From contig OX327683.1 in the NCBI GenBank assembly GCA_946807835.1, forward strand, positions 10,731,001-10,795,000: DNA of 64,000 nt, read 5' to 3'. The notes under the pieces were generated by a model. That model made no database searches. It was not told where the DNA came from and was given only the letters and a program-made list of their open reading frames with translations. Origin of the DNA: Ailanthus altissimus. Its lineage: Eukaryota > Streptophyta > Magnoliopsida > Sapindales > Simaroubaceae. Below are positions 36,292 to 47,486 of the stretch, in pieces. The position numbers were made by a program, and so were the translations under genes. The first letter of the stretch is position 1. Each line of letters begins with the position of its first letter.

Positions 36292-38135
36292 TGTTAGAGA
36301 TGATGCTTACTTGCCATTCCAATATATAGTAAATGTTTCAATAATAATCATTAATACATAATTATATGGTAAGAAGCTTGTAATATTTTTAGACATTGTA
36401 GATTTACAAGAGTTTAGATTTGATCTAAAAGAGTTTAGGTCAATGTTAAAGTTAGCAATTTTTTAGAGTTAGAATTTTGTCTGAAATAAGGGCAAAGACT
36501 TGAGAATAATTTAATAATGACGTAGTTGCAAATAGTGTTAAGAAATATCATTGCGTAATATATTTTTGAAAATATTGTTCCTGATCCATGGTTACCGACA
36601 CAGGTCGATCGGTATTTCTTCCGGATTAGTGTATGTCTATATCTGAATTGTTTAGATGGTTAGTTTTAGTAGACCAGGGACTTAGCGGAAGTCCGTATAG
36701 GCATGCAGGTGATCAGTAAGGACTGGATACTGAATAGACTCACGAGAACCTCCAATAGACATCTCATAAAGCTGTCAATAGAGGATCTTCTTGAGTTAAG
36801 TAGTATTCGTGATCCTTTGACCTGAGCGCTATAGTGAGCTTGTGAGTGATCTACTACACTTTGGTTCTACGTATGTTAGAGACCTTTCATTGTTTGACTG
36901 CTGAGTGTTGCTGGGTATGGTTCGATGCTCATGGAGTTCAGTGTGTGTAGATATTAGATTTGTCAGCTCATATGGGTGAGTTATATATCTAGATGCTCCG
37001 ATATTATATTTTAGGAAGTCTTGTGGCCAAAAGTATAAAATCCAAAAAAAGTGTTTTTCATAGGATTAAACAATATCCGCAAAATAAACAATATCGCAAA
37101 GGATTTTGCGGATATTGTTTATGAAAATACAAATCTAAAGATAAGTTCACAGTCGAACATATAAAGATTTGACAGTGATGATTTATATCTTTACTCTTCC
37201 AAGGATATAGATGATAGATAGATTATACAGATATGGTTGACCTTAACTTGTATGGTTCAACGCACCGTTCTATAATATCAGTAATGTGTATGGGGCATCA
37301 GTCACAGACTTGTGGAAGTGTTTCGTAAGAAAAACGGGTGTGAACCTAAAGAGTCTCACAATATAAAGTGTACTTATTGAGCATAAGGGTAGCAGGACAG
37401 ATCGATCCGAGAAGGTTTTGAAAAGCAGGGTACATTTTAGGACCAATCTAGGAAATGGGAAACATAGTTTGCAAATGTTGCAAACATGTCCTTATTACAT
37501 GAAAAAGTGCAAATGCACATATGGCATCCATGCATGGCCATTTGTGTGACAAATAGTAGCATGTATGGACATGAATGTGACAAATGTCAACCATGCAAAG
37601 TGTTTGCATGACAACACATACCTTAATGGTGGACATGTGGCCACCTAAGAAATCTCTCACTTCATAAAACAAATGAAAAGAGTTTCATTTGTACAATTTT
37701 TAAGTTAATGAATGAAAATTCATACAAAGCATTTGAGAGAAGATGAAAACTTTGAAAAAGTTGCATTTAGGTTCTAAAATACAATTTTAAGCATTTGATG
37801 TTTTAACTAGTTCAAGTGTTGAATTTGTTTTGATTCTTGCACAAAATATACATCAAAGGCTACCATTTTAGCTATTATAATCCCACAAAATATTCGAGTT
37901 TAGAATTATTCAAGAGAGGACTTTATTGTGAGCTCAATAAACTTTAAAGTACAATAATCTTCACTGAATCGTCTACAAGGGTATGTATTCGATTCTTGTA
38001 CTATTTTTGATTAAGTTGTAATGTGTATATGTTAATTATATTATTTTATTCTGCTACGTAATGTATGTTAGACATGTATTTGAATTTTTTTAAAATGTAT
38101 ATAATCACATGCATATATACTTTAATGCACTAACA
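36292..38135 (+). mobile_element. Solo copia LTR with perfect GAGTT duplications
   Basis: Starts TGTTAGAGATGATGCTTAC and ends AATGCACTAACA. It is flanked by GAGTT at 36287-36291 and 38136-38140, a perfect 5-bp target duplication. The body is homologous to the LTRs of the copia element at 41654-52154, for example the segment AAGTAGTATTCGTGATCCTTTGACCTGAG. Gypsy RT/RNase H homology continues across it. No internal region remains, so it is a solo LTR left by recombination. Confidence 0.85.
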
Positions 38136-38140
38136 GAGTT

Positions 38141-38800
38141 AACCACTTGAGCTCTTTTCCATTTTATAATTTGAGAAGAGGTGACCACAGATGAAGGAGG
38201 AGAGGTGACCATAGATGAAGGTGACCAGCTGAGTTCGAAATAAATTGCCTCAAAAAATTTATTTTGTCGATCAATTGCTACAATTCTTTCTTGGTTCTTG
38301 GTGCAGGTACATCTATGATTGCCCTAGCTTTATTATGGTTTATCTCCACCCCCTTTTGATGTACCAAAAATCTAAGAAATTTGCTAGCCGAGACGCCGAA
38401 TGTACATTTTAAGGGATTCATCTTAAGCTGATAGGTCAGAATGTTGTCTTACTGACGTTAGTCTTCTTGATGAATATTTAGTTATAGCCTGAGAGCCTAT
38501 CAAGAAAGCTGGTTATTTGATGACATGCAGCCGAATCAACCAGTATGTCGGCTATGGGATTAAATATTCATCTTTTTGGGTTGCTAGGTTAAGATTGCAA
38601 AAATCAATGCAAAGTTTAAAATTTTCATTTTTCTTGATCATTAGGACAACATTGGACAACCGCTCTACTTAGCTGGTCGGCCTATTGAAACTTGTATTGA
38701 AAAGTTATTTGATTTCTTAAGCTATCTTATTCTCCATTTCCTTTGACATTCGCCTTATGTGCTATTTATATAGCTGAAATTCATCTTTGATTGGCAAACT
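38141..38800 (-). pseudogene. Gypsy reverse transcriptase remnant
   Basis: On the - strand, 38560-38460 reads ADILVDSAACHQITSFLDRL then SGYN. 38450-38270 reads LKMNPLKCTFGVSASKFLRF, LVHQKGVEINHNKARAIIDV and PAPRTKKEL, all characteristic of gypsy RT palm and thumb. The catalytic YxDD block is not recognisable. Stops and shifts are frequent. Confidence 0.7.
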
Positions 38801-39096
38801 ATGTTCAACCAAATCCCTGCCGAGGCCAGGTTTCTCAGTGTAATCCCATGCGAAGCAATCTTTGTATTCTCTGAGAATCGCTAGTAATTTGGCCTCATAA
38901 TTCGGATCTAAACTTTTGTTGATGAAGATTGGCCGATGGTTGCTTGATGCCTTTAAATTAACTTTTTTTTTTCAGTTTGCTTTGAGTATTATGGTCGTCT
39001 AATTTAACTAGAGATGGGTTCAAATCTTGGCCGATTTATGGGTCCTGTATTTCATCTTCATAAATACATTCGGCCGATGCAGATGTATACTTCTGT
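38801..39096 (-). other. Gypsy pol between protease and RT, too decayed to assign
   Basis: Retroelement text with many stops. It lies between the recognised protease-side and RT-side blocks. Confidence 0.4.
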
Positions 39097-39745
39097 CTAT
39101 TCATCGAAACAATAGACTAAAAGTTGGTCTGTCTTAATCGTAATGGGGCGAGCTAGATCGCTCTTAATGACCTGGGCATCAATCTTAACCATTGTTTTAC
39201 CATATCGATCGAGATCGCTCCTTTTTAATAGAGTGGTGGTGATGGTTAGATCATATAACATGGCCGAGGCAACTTGTTTGTCACCTTCAAATGACCTGGG
39301 GTTGACATGTATTATTTTGATCACGCTGTCTAGTTGTTATCTGAAGATCATTTGATGCATGCTGGATGGCAAAGTTTTGTTCGAATGAATCCAATCTTGC
39401 CCAAGTAGGACGTTGTATTCGCTCAGCACATTGACCATGTAAAATGGTTCATCCTTCGTTGTATTCGCTCAATACTTTGACCACGTAAAATGGTTTATCT
39501 TTCACATTGACCACGTAAAATGGTTCATCCTAGAGGGAGACGAATCCATCGGCTAGTGTTTTACGACCTGCAAAATCAATCATGATAACTTTAGAGGGCT
39601 TCAGGTTGCCCTTGTTGATGCCTAGTTTCTGTAGCATCATCAAGGGCAAAATATTAACTCCTGATCCATTATTGATCAAGATCTTATTGCATGGCACCCT
39701 ATTAAGGCCAGCCTTAACATATAGTGGTTGGATGTATTTGGTCAT
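39097..39745 (-). pseudogene. Gypsy aspartic protease and downstream linker remnant
   Basis: The retroviral-type aspartic protease matures the gag-pol polyprotein. From 39745 down: PLYVKAGLNRVPCNKILINN, then GSGVNILPLMMLQKLG and SKVIMIDFAGRKTLADGF. The active-site Asp expected in a LxDxGSxVN motif reads Asn (INNGSGVN). After a break comes EYNVLLGQDWIHSNK (about 39420-39370). 39324-39097 is open and holds VNPRSFEGDKQVASAM. A stretch of repeated CATTGACCAYGTAAAATGG (39430-39532, three copies) disrupts the frame. Confidence 0.7.
39430..39532. repeat. Three short tandem copies in gypsy protease linker
   Basis: GACCAYGTAAAATGGTTYATC occurs at about 39433, 39479 and 39508. A repeat-length change within former coding sequence. 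Confidence 0.7.
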
Positions 39746-40189
39746 GTGGTCGGCCAGTGAGGTTGTGTTAGAGGCATTGGTTTATCCAGCTCGTCCCTTA
39801 TATGGCAAATGTTGACTAAGACTAAGCACAGTTCGGTTCGGTTCGATTTTTGTAGGAATAGAATCGAACTGGTCTGATTTTTTGAACAATAAAAATCGAA
39901 TGATTAATTTGAGAGAAAAAAAACTAAACCAGACCGAACCGATTTTTTTTGTTTGGTCCGGTTCGTTTATTCGATTGTTTTTGCTATTTTTTTCATTTTA
40001 AATTTTGGGATTTTTATTTACATAAATTTTATTTTATTTTATTTTAACAATTTTACATAATTCTTTTATAATTTTTCATCAACAATTCAACATAATATTC
40101 ATGAAAATAAAATTGTTCATCAACATGATATTCAAAATAAGATTATAATTTATACATAAAATAAAATTATCTATCAATATTTAATTGTC

Positions 40190-40745
40190 AATCAACACCA
40201 TATAATGGTGATCACATATTCAAAATCTAAATTGGCCAACCCTAACAATTCCATAGAAAAAGAGTATTGCTCATTAACAAAATTATCCGTGAAATTAAAA
40301 ATTGTCTATCAACATAATATTCATAAAAATAAAATTCTTCATCAATATAATATTCAAAATAAATTTATTCATCAATATCTAATTATCAATCAAAATTACG
40401 TAATGGTAACCACATATCCAAAATCCAAAATGGCTAGGCCTAACAATTCTATAGAAAAATAGTATTGTCGATCAACATAATATTCATGAAAATAAACTAC
40501 ATCAATAAAATTATTCATAAAAAATAAAAAATGTCCATCAACATAATTTACATGAAAATAAAAATTGTTCATTAACAATTCAACATAATATTTATAAAAA
40601 AAAAATAATTCACCAACATAATATTCAAAATAAGATTATATATAAAAAAAAAATTATCCATCAATATCTAATTGTCCATCAACACTATATAATGGTGACC
40701 ATATATCCAAAAGCCAAAATGGCAAACCCCCATAACCATTAATTT
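40190..40745. repeat. Subterminal repeat units of the large hAT
   Basis: TAATGGTRAYCAYATATYCA followed by AAAATGGC and CCTAACAATT occurs at about 40202, 40399 and 40690. The units are separated by repeats of CATCAACATAATATTCATG and AAAATAAAATT. Unit spacing is about 197 and 291 bp. Subterminal repeats bind transposase in hAT elements. Confidence 0.65.
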
Positions 40746-41039
40746 CACCTCCAATCCAAAAAGTCAACAAATCTACAAGTAATAGAAAAATAAACTTATA
40801 TTAATAAATTATAAATTAGATATAAGAAACATAATAAATTTAAAATTTATTGCTTGTAATACTTTTATCAATCAGTGACTATAATATGCTCTGATGCATC
40901 CACCAAGATGCCTAATTCTATAGAGAAAAACATATAAAAGATAAGTAAAGAATGAAGTTAAAAAAATTAATTATCATATGACAATAAAAGTAATTATTAT
41001 ACTTGTTTCAATGCTTTCACAAATGTCAGCATTTTTTAT

Positions 41040-41648
41040 GTTAGACACGTCTATCTTGTCTCCAAGAAGAGTAAACCAAAGCTAATTCTAAGTGCAAATC
41101 AAGGCATTCATAAGTAGAGGAGTCAAAGAACTCCTAAATGCATCAAGAATGCGCCCTCCTATACTAAATGCAGACTCAGAGGCAACAATGAAAATTGAAA
41201 TTGCAAAATTATTCTTAGCAATTTGAGAAAAAATTAGATACTTTGTACAATTTAATTTCCACCAATTTAAGATTTCAAAGTATACATTGTTGGACTTTTC
41301 TGTCTCAGTTGACAAATACTTCTGAATCTTATATTTCGAGACATCAATTATTCTCTTCTGTGTTTTATGGAATTGGGACAAAGCATCATAAATGTCTTCT
41401 TCTTTTGCATCTTCTTCATGTACTCTACATCTTTATTTACTAACACTAGATCCCCACCACCATATGATCCAAATGTCTTATAACTATCAAACAATTTAAA
41501 CAACAATTGTTTAACAGAATTAATTATTTCACCCATACTTGTGCCATTAAATAAAATGCCTAAACACCACCCAACAAAATTCAATTTGCAACAAGGATCA
41601 AGTATTACTGCCATAATCAAGATGTTATTGATTTTGTCGAGAGATCCC
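41040..41648 (-). pseudogene. hAT transposase C-terminal part with dimerisation domain
   Basis: From 41648 down: GSLDKINNILIMAVILDP then CCKLNFVGWCLG, the block that follows the catalytic core. After a frame break, 41381-41088 reads QKYLSTETEKSNNVYFEILN, WWKLNCTKY, LSQIAKNNFAISIF and VASESAFSIGGRILDAFRSS, the conserved hAT dimerisation domain. It continues past a stop as NWL to about 41040. The insert boundary at 41654 falls just upstream, after the KFDKYL block now at 52165. Confidence 0.85.
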
Positions 41649-41653
41649 TAATA

Positions 41654-43983
41654 TTGTTGGAGCTGGTGCTTATGTGCGATTCTAATATTGTATGAATATT
41701 AATTATTTAATATTTATACAATAAACATTTTGAATAAAATCGTTAATATTAAACACATATGATACAATGCTTGTAACGTTACAGACATTGTATGATCTGA
41801 AGGAGTTCGGATCTAGTAACGAGAGTTAGCATCACTAACTATTATAAAGGTTACAAGCATTGTTAACGTTACAGACAAAACTCTAAATGAGTTTAGATCA
41901 ACGCTAAAAGTTAATATCACTAACAATTATAAAGGTTAAGGAGTTAACAAGTTATAATAATCAATGAATTCTAAGGAGTTAGAGTCTTGTCTGTAACGGG
42001 ACAAAGACCTGAGTGTATACTAGTAATGATATAGTTGTAAGAGTTGTAATCAGGTGCTAAGAATTGTCATTATACAAGTATGTTCTTAAACACATTCATA
42101 ATCTATTTTAATCAATGTAGGTTTTTCAGTGAATCCCTATTATATAGATCAGTGTATGACTATATCTGTAGGGTACATGTGGTTGTTTTTAGCTAACCAT
42201 GAGCTTGGAGCTCGTATTGGCATGTAGGTATTCAATCAGGATTGGATATTAAACTGACTCATGAGGATTTTTAATAGACATCCCATAAAACCGTTGATAG
42301 AGGGTTTTATTGAGTTGAGTAGTATTTATGGTATTTTGACCTGAGTGCCATGATAGGCTTGTGAGTGATTTATCATGTTTTGGTTTCACACATTTTTGAA
42401 ACCTTTCATAGTCATCCGCTAGGTGTCGTTGGGTATGATCCGATACTCATGTAGTCCGATGTGCATAGATATGGGATCCGTCAACTCATATGGGTGAGTT
42501 GTATATCTTAATGCTCCGCAAATTATATTTCAGAAAGTCTTTTAGCCAAAAGTAAATACCTTAGAAAAGAGTTTTTCGTAAGGTTAAACAATATCGTAAA
42601 GGGGTTTGCGGATATTATTTTATAGAAATAGAAATTTGAAGATAAGTTTATGGATATACTTTTAGGGATTTGACGGTGCTGATATATGTCCCCACACATC
42701 TAGGATATATATGATGGAGAGACTATACGTATGCGCTATGATCTCAACTTGTATGGTCCAACGTGTTGATTTGTAATATCTATGATGTGTACGTGAGATA
42801 TTATTCACGGGCTCATGGAATAGTTCTATTTGATGAATTAGGCGTGAACTTAGGGAGTCTCGTAATATCTAGTGTACTCGTTGTATACTAAGATAGCGTA
42901 CCGGATTGAATTGTTTATTCCAGCAATATCTAGCATAACCACGGGATATGCGCGTGTCTGTATCTAAGTGTTAAATATATTAATTAGTTAACTATTATTG
43001 TTTACTAATTATACATTGACATGTGGCACATTGTGAGTCATTGGTTAAGTCTACCCAAGTGTGTGGTATAGTGGAACTCACTAAGAAGTATATTGGTAAC
43101 CATGTAAAAAATTTGGTAAAATAATAATTTTACACATTGATTATTTAACGGTTAAATAATCAAAATATCTTATTATAATATAATATAATATAATTTGATA
43201 TAATATTAATATATATACTTGGCCATCAAGTTTTAGTTCAATAGTTGAATTAAAATTTTCATCTTTTTCTTTATTAGGTCTAGGTCATTGAAGTAATATA
43301 TATATACTTGGCCATCAAGTATATAAGTATATATAAGTATATATATATATATAATTATGTATTAGTGTATATATGTGTGTGAAAAATGTCAAAAGCAAAA
43401 GGAGGAAAATGGAAATGTTTTTGTTGTTTTTGCATTAAGATGGTCGGCCATAAGGGAAGGAAAAGAGAGAAAAATAGTTTTTTATGTTTTAGTTCAATAG
43501 TTGAATTAAAATTTTCATCTTTTTCTTTATTAGGTCTAGGTCATTGAAGTAATAATAACATTTTGTTTAATTGTTCAAGTGTTGAATAAGGATTAAACAA
43601 ACAAAAATTTAAGATAAAGAGTTTGTCGTAGATTTAAGGTTTAAGTGTTAAATCAGTGTTGGAAAAATAAGGCTGCTATTTTAGTGACTCAAGCTTACCC
43701 TGTTGAGTCCTAGAATTGCCAATGGGTTCATTTCAGGCGGTACTCCAGCTTAAATTATACCAAAGGCTTGCGATGTGATTAATATCTATTTAATTTCGGT
43801 AATGTAATAAAGTACAAAATTTATTATGTTTATTGTTTTAAAAAATTAGATATTCACATTTCGCTATGTATATATTTGTGTATGAGATGCATGAATTATA
43901 TATATATGTGATTTTTAATGTGATAGACACAAATCACATGCATATACCCAATACAGTTTGGAACTGAAACACTGCATCCAACA
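41654..43983 (+). repeat. 5' LTR of the copia element
   Basis: 2330 bp, TGTTGGAGC to CATCCAACA. It is longer than the 3' LTR because the latter lost about 640 bp near its start. It holds TA-rich repeats at 43296-43375 and a 69-bp internal duplication (43231 and 43487). Confidence 0.8.
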
Positions 43984-43986
43984 AAA

Positions 43987-43998
43987 TGGTATCAGAGT
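43987..43998 (+). other. Copia primer-binding site
   Basis: TGGTATCAGAGT, three bases after the LTR end, is complementary to the 3' end of initiator Met tRNA (usual form TGGTATCAGAGC). One mismatch at the last base. Confidence 0.75.
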
Positions 43999-44089
43999 GA
44001 TTTTGTGATGTTGATTGGGTGATTTAGAGTGTTTAATTGTGTTGTTGGTGAAGTCCCGATTTTAAATGGCGCATTTTAAGTGTTGAAAT

Positions 44090-44345
44090 GACTATACCAA
44101 GGTAGAAAACACAAGGACGCCGTGGCCTTGATTCTGGTACTGAGGCGCTGAGGCTTCCAGGCTCTAGTGCCGCAGCGCTAGATGATGAACGCCTCAGCGC
44201 TTGAGGATTGGTGCCACAACGTTGGGGGTTCTGTCCTCCAGCTCAACGCTGGTAAGCTAGCGCCAAGGCATTGAGGCATTGAGGCTTCCAAGCCGCAGCA
44301 TTGTAATGCAGAGGGCTGGTGCCGCAACGCTGACACTGTTCACTC
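44090..44345 (+). repeat. GC-rich block of CGCTGAGGC-type repeats in the copia leader
   Basis: Variants of GCGCTGAGGC, GCCGCAGCGCT and GCATTGAGGC alternate over 250 bases just after the primer site region. A similar short block occurs in the LTR-like element at 18285-18310. Stem-forming potential is evident from the mutual complements. Confidence 0.6.
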
Positions 44346-44667
44346 TAGAAAATTAATTTTAAATTGTTTAAAATTAATTTATGCATGTAGGGGTTTATGA
44401 AATGCAATAATAAGAATTATTAGTCTGTATTATAAATCAAGATCATTTTTCTTTGTGCTGGTAACCATAATGGGAGCCCTACTAGTAGGGGTTAGTTGTG
44501 TTTGTAGAGAAATAAATAACTAATTGAGAATCATCTCTTCATGAGATAAGACATAATGTTCAAAAATCTTTTTTAATCAAATTGAATAGTATTGCATTAT
44601 GAGATAATATTTTACTTGATCCGTCTTGTCTATAAAATGTTAAACGGGTCACATCAGTCTTTTTTTT

Positions 44668-44957
44668 AATATTGCTACAGCGTGAGGAATTGATCGGTGT
44701 GACTCGAACTATACTGGTTAAACATAAGATGAGGCAAATATATGCGAACGTATTGCCCAAAATTGCTACAGTGTGAGGGTAGTATCAGTAACATATATTT
44801 GATAATTTACAAGATAATCTGGATACAATTACCTAATATTGCTACAACGTGAAAATAAAGTGTATTTAAGATCAGTGGTAAGAGTTATATGAGGTGTAAT
44901 TGATAAGCGTTGTCTACCTGTTGGGTTTACAAATGCCAATATTGCTACAACGTAAGG
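44668..44957 (+). repeat. Four spaced copies of ATTGCTACARCGTGAGG
   Basis: Copies begin near 44668, 44758, 44835 and 44937, so spacing is 77-102 bp. Each is preceded by A/T-rich CAAT-like text. They lie in the gag-side region of the copia element, where no clear gag domain could be read. Confidence 0.75.
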
Positions 44958-45399
44958 CTAGAGTAAAATACCAACGGGGTCTACTTTCTACTGTATAGTT
45001 TAAAGAGTTTAAACTTTTGTTTTCCTATTTAAAAGATTAAAGGGATTGTGTAAAGTAGTGGGAGGGTGCTTTTAGATTAAAAAAATATAATAGTTATACC
45101 CATGATCTAAAATTTTATTTATTAATGATTAGAAATATCCCGCTACACATCTTTTTATTTGTCTTATGGAGATAAGATACTTATCTTATGGAGATAAAAT
45201 AAGTATGAGTAATCCGTTAATACATTTTCTTAATACACATCAACTATTGGGTACTGAGAAATATTTTGACTTACTTATAAATCTGTGAATAGTTCTAGAT
45301 TTAGAAACATTTGGATATATCGATGATCAAAAGATAATAAAGAGGTGTTTCTGATAATGTCTCTTCGAAAGAGGTTGATATTTATCAGAAATAGATAAA

Positions 45400-47486
45400 G
45401 AATAATTTGAGAGTTAAATTATATATCCTAGTTTCAATATCTAATGATTTTTAGCACGAACATGTGCATATAAGATGTACAAGTAGTGTTGTGCGCTGTC
45501 TAAAAAATTATTTGATATATCCAAACCACAGATAGAGAATTTTCATAATGAAAAATATTTCTAGTGTAATAAGGTTTGAAACAGTAAGTGTTACTGTTCA
45601 AGGTATCTTGACTAAGAATAGATAAATCCCTTAGATATCTATTTACCAAACATTAACATTTCAATAACATATAATGTTGAAAGTGCAGGGGTATGAGATA
45701 CCGCTTATCTTTCTCATATCTACAAGCTGTTGCATAATTTGAGTAAACGTCCAGATGAACAGAACAAATAGTAGTTCGAGAACTTTGAATAATGAAGAAT
45801 AATGGCATTAAGATTAAGTTATGTAGTCGTGAGACAACTATCCCATTTGGTTAAGGATGGTCAGATACTTGATTTAACTATAGAAACTTAGCCTGTTTAT
45901 GAATTCTGAATTCAAGGAAAGATGACCAAATCCTTGTGTAGGTGTTGAACATCGGACCACTGATTTATTGGAACTGATACATAGTGATGTATTTAGTTCA
46001 ATGAATTACTTCATTGTCTTTATGGTGATTTGTCATAATACAGACATGTGTTTCTCGTAAATATAGGTTGGAAGCTTTTGAAATGTTCAAAACGATTTTG
46101 ACTAAAAAGTAGAGAAATAAACTTTTGTTATATTGAATACCTTTAATTAGATCGAGACAGTTTATACATAATTAGTATATTCTCATATTATTTAAAGGAG
46201 AATGTCATTCTCGCTCAACATAGTCCTCTAGATACTTTTCAATATAATTGTGTTTTGAAAATAAGGAATAAGACCTTATTATATACGGTCTGATTGATGT
46301 TGAGCTTCACTTATCTTCTAAAATATCTATGGGATTATACTCTACAATTTACTGCTCACTTATTGAACATAGTTCCATCGAAAGCTGTTTCTTTTACTTT
46401 GTATGAGATATAGACTAAAAGAGAATCGAGTTTAAATATATTAAGGCTTAGGATTATTCTGCTTGCATAAGATTTACGCAACAGGACAAACTTGCACCCA
46501 AAGGGTACAAGTGCTGGTTCATTAGGTATCCCAAGCACTCTATGAGAGAACAATTTTATGATCTAGGGGAACGAAATATGTTCGTTGTTCATAATTTCAT
46601 CTCCTACAAGAAACAGTTTCTTATGGGTCGTAAGGATTATAGAAAGATTGAACTTGTTGAAGTCAGTCAGAGTGTATATTAACCAACGGTAGAATTTTAA
46701 GTTCAAATGAGTGAAATACCTTTAACACACTCTTCCCATAGGTCTAAAAGGATATCAAAGTCACCATTTAGGTATATTTGATACTTGAAGGTGCCTTTGT
46801 TGTTTTCAATTCCTTGTTGTTTTCAATTTCTTGTTGTTTTCTTAATTGAAGAAAATAGTCCTTAGACTTATAGAGAAACAATGTTTGACATTGATTCAAG
46901 AAAGTGGCAAGATGCCATGAAATTCAAAATTGACTCTACGTATGACAATCAAGTCTAGAACTTTGTTGTGCTTCCTGTAAGAATTATTCTTAGTTGTCAT
47001 AAAAAAGTTTACATAATGGAAGCGTGGACTCAACATGAAGGTAGAGACTTTCAAGTCTCGACTGGTGATAAAATGTTACACTTAGAGATCTAAGATTGGT
47101 TGTGAGGAAACTTTTTTCACTAGTAACCATGCTAAAGTCAATTCGAATTTTGTTGGCTATTGTATCATATTAAGATCTTGAGGTCTGACTGATGGATGTA
47201 AAGATAGTGTTCTGGTATGTGTATCTCGAGTGAGAGATATACATAGAACAACCTAAAGATTTTACATTTAGCTTAACTTCTAATCTAGTATGCAAATTGA
47301 GGAAGTCCATTTGTGGACTTAAACAGTTTTTTTAAAGCTGAAATCTTCGTTTTAAGAGAAAATTAGAAAATCTGGTTTCATCAGGAACAAAGAGAAATTT
47401 TGTATGTTCAGAAAGTGCAGTGGGAGCATGATTATCTTTCTACTTCTCTATGTGGATGACATACTCAATGTCCAAAACAATGTCAG
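45400..47486 (+). pseudogene. Copia integrase and first part of reverse transcriptase
   Basis: 45890-46000 resembles the GAG-pre-integrase to integrase junction (QGKMTKSLC, then LLELIHSDVF in another frame). 46080-46300 holds EMFKTILTKK, YYLKENVILAQHSPLDTF and IRNKTLL, matching the integrase core. 46330-46640 gives the C-terminal part (LLNIVPSKAVSFTLYE). The RT block FLLLYVDDILNVQNNV at 47436-47484 contains the catalytic YVDD motif, directly before the inserted LTR. Numerous stops and frame changes are present. Confidence 0.75.

Noticed and set aside
37448..37672. 74-codon Cys/His-rich frame
   Set aside because: It lies in a solo LTR and comes from a CATGTCC/GCATGG-type repeated segment (37480-37640).
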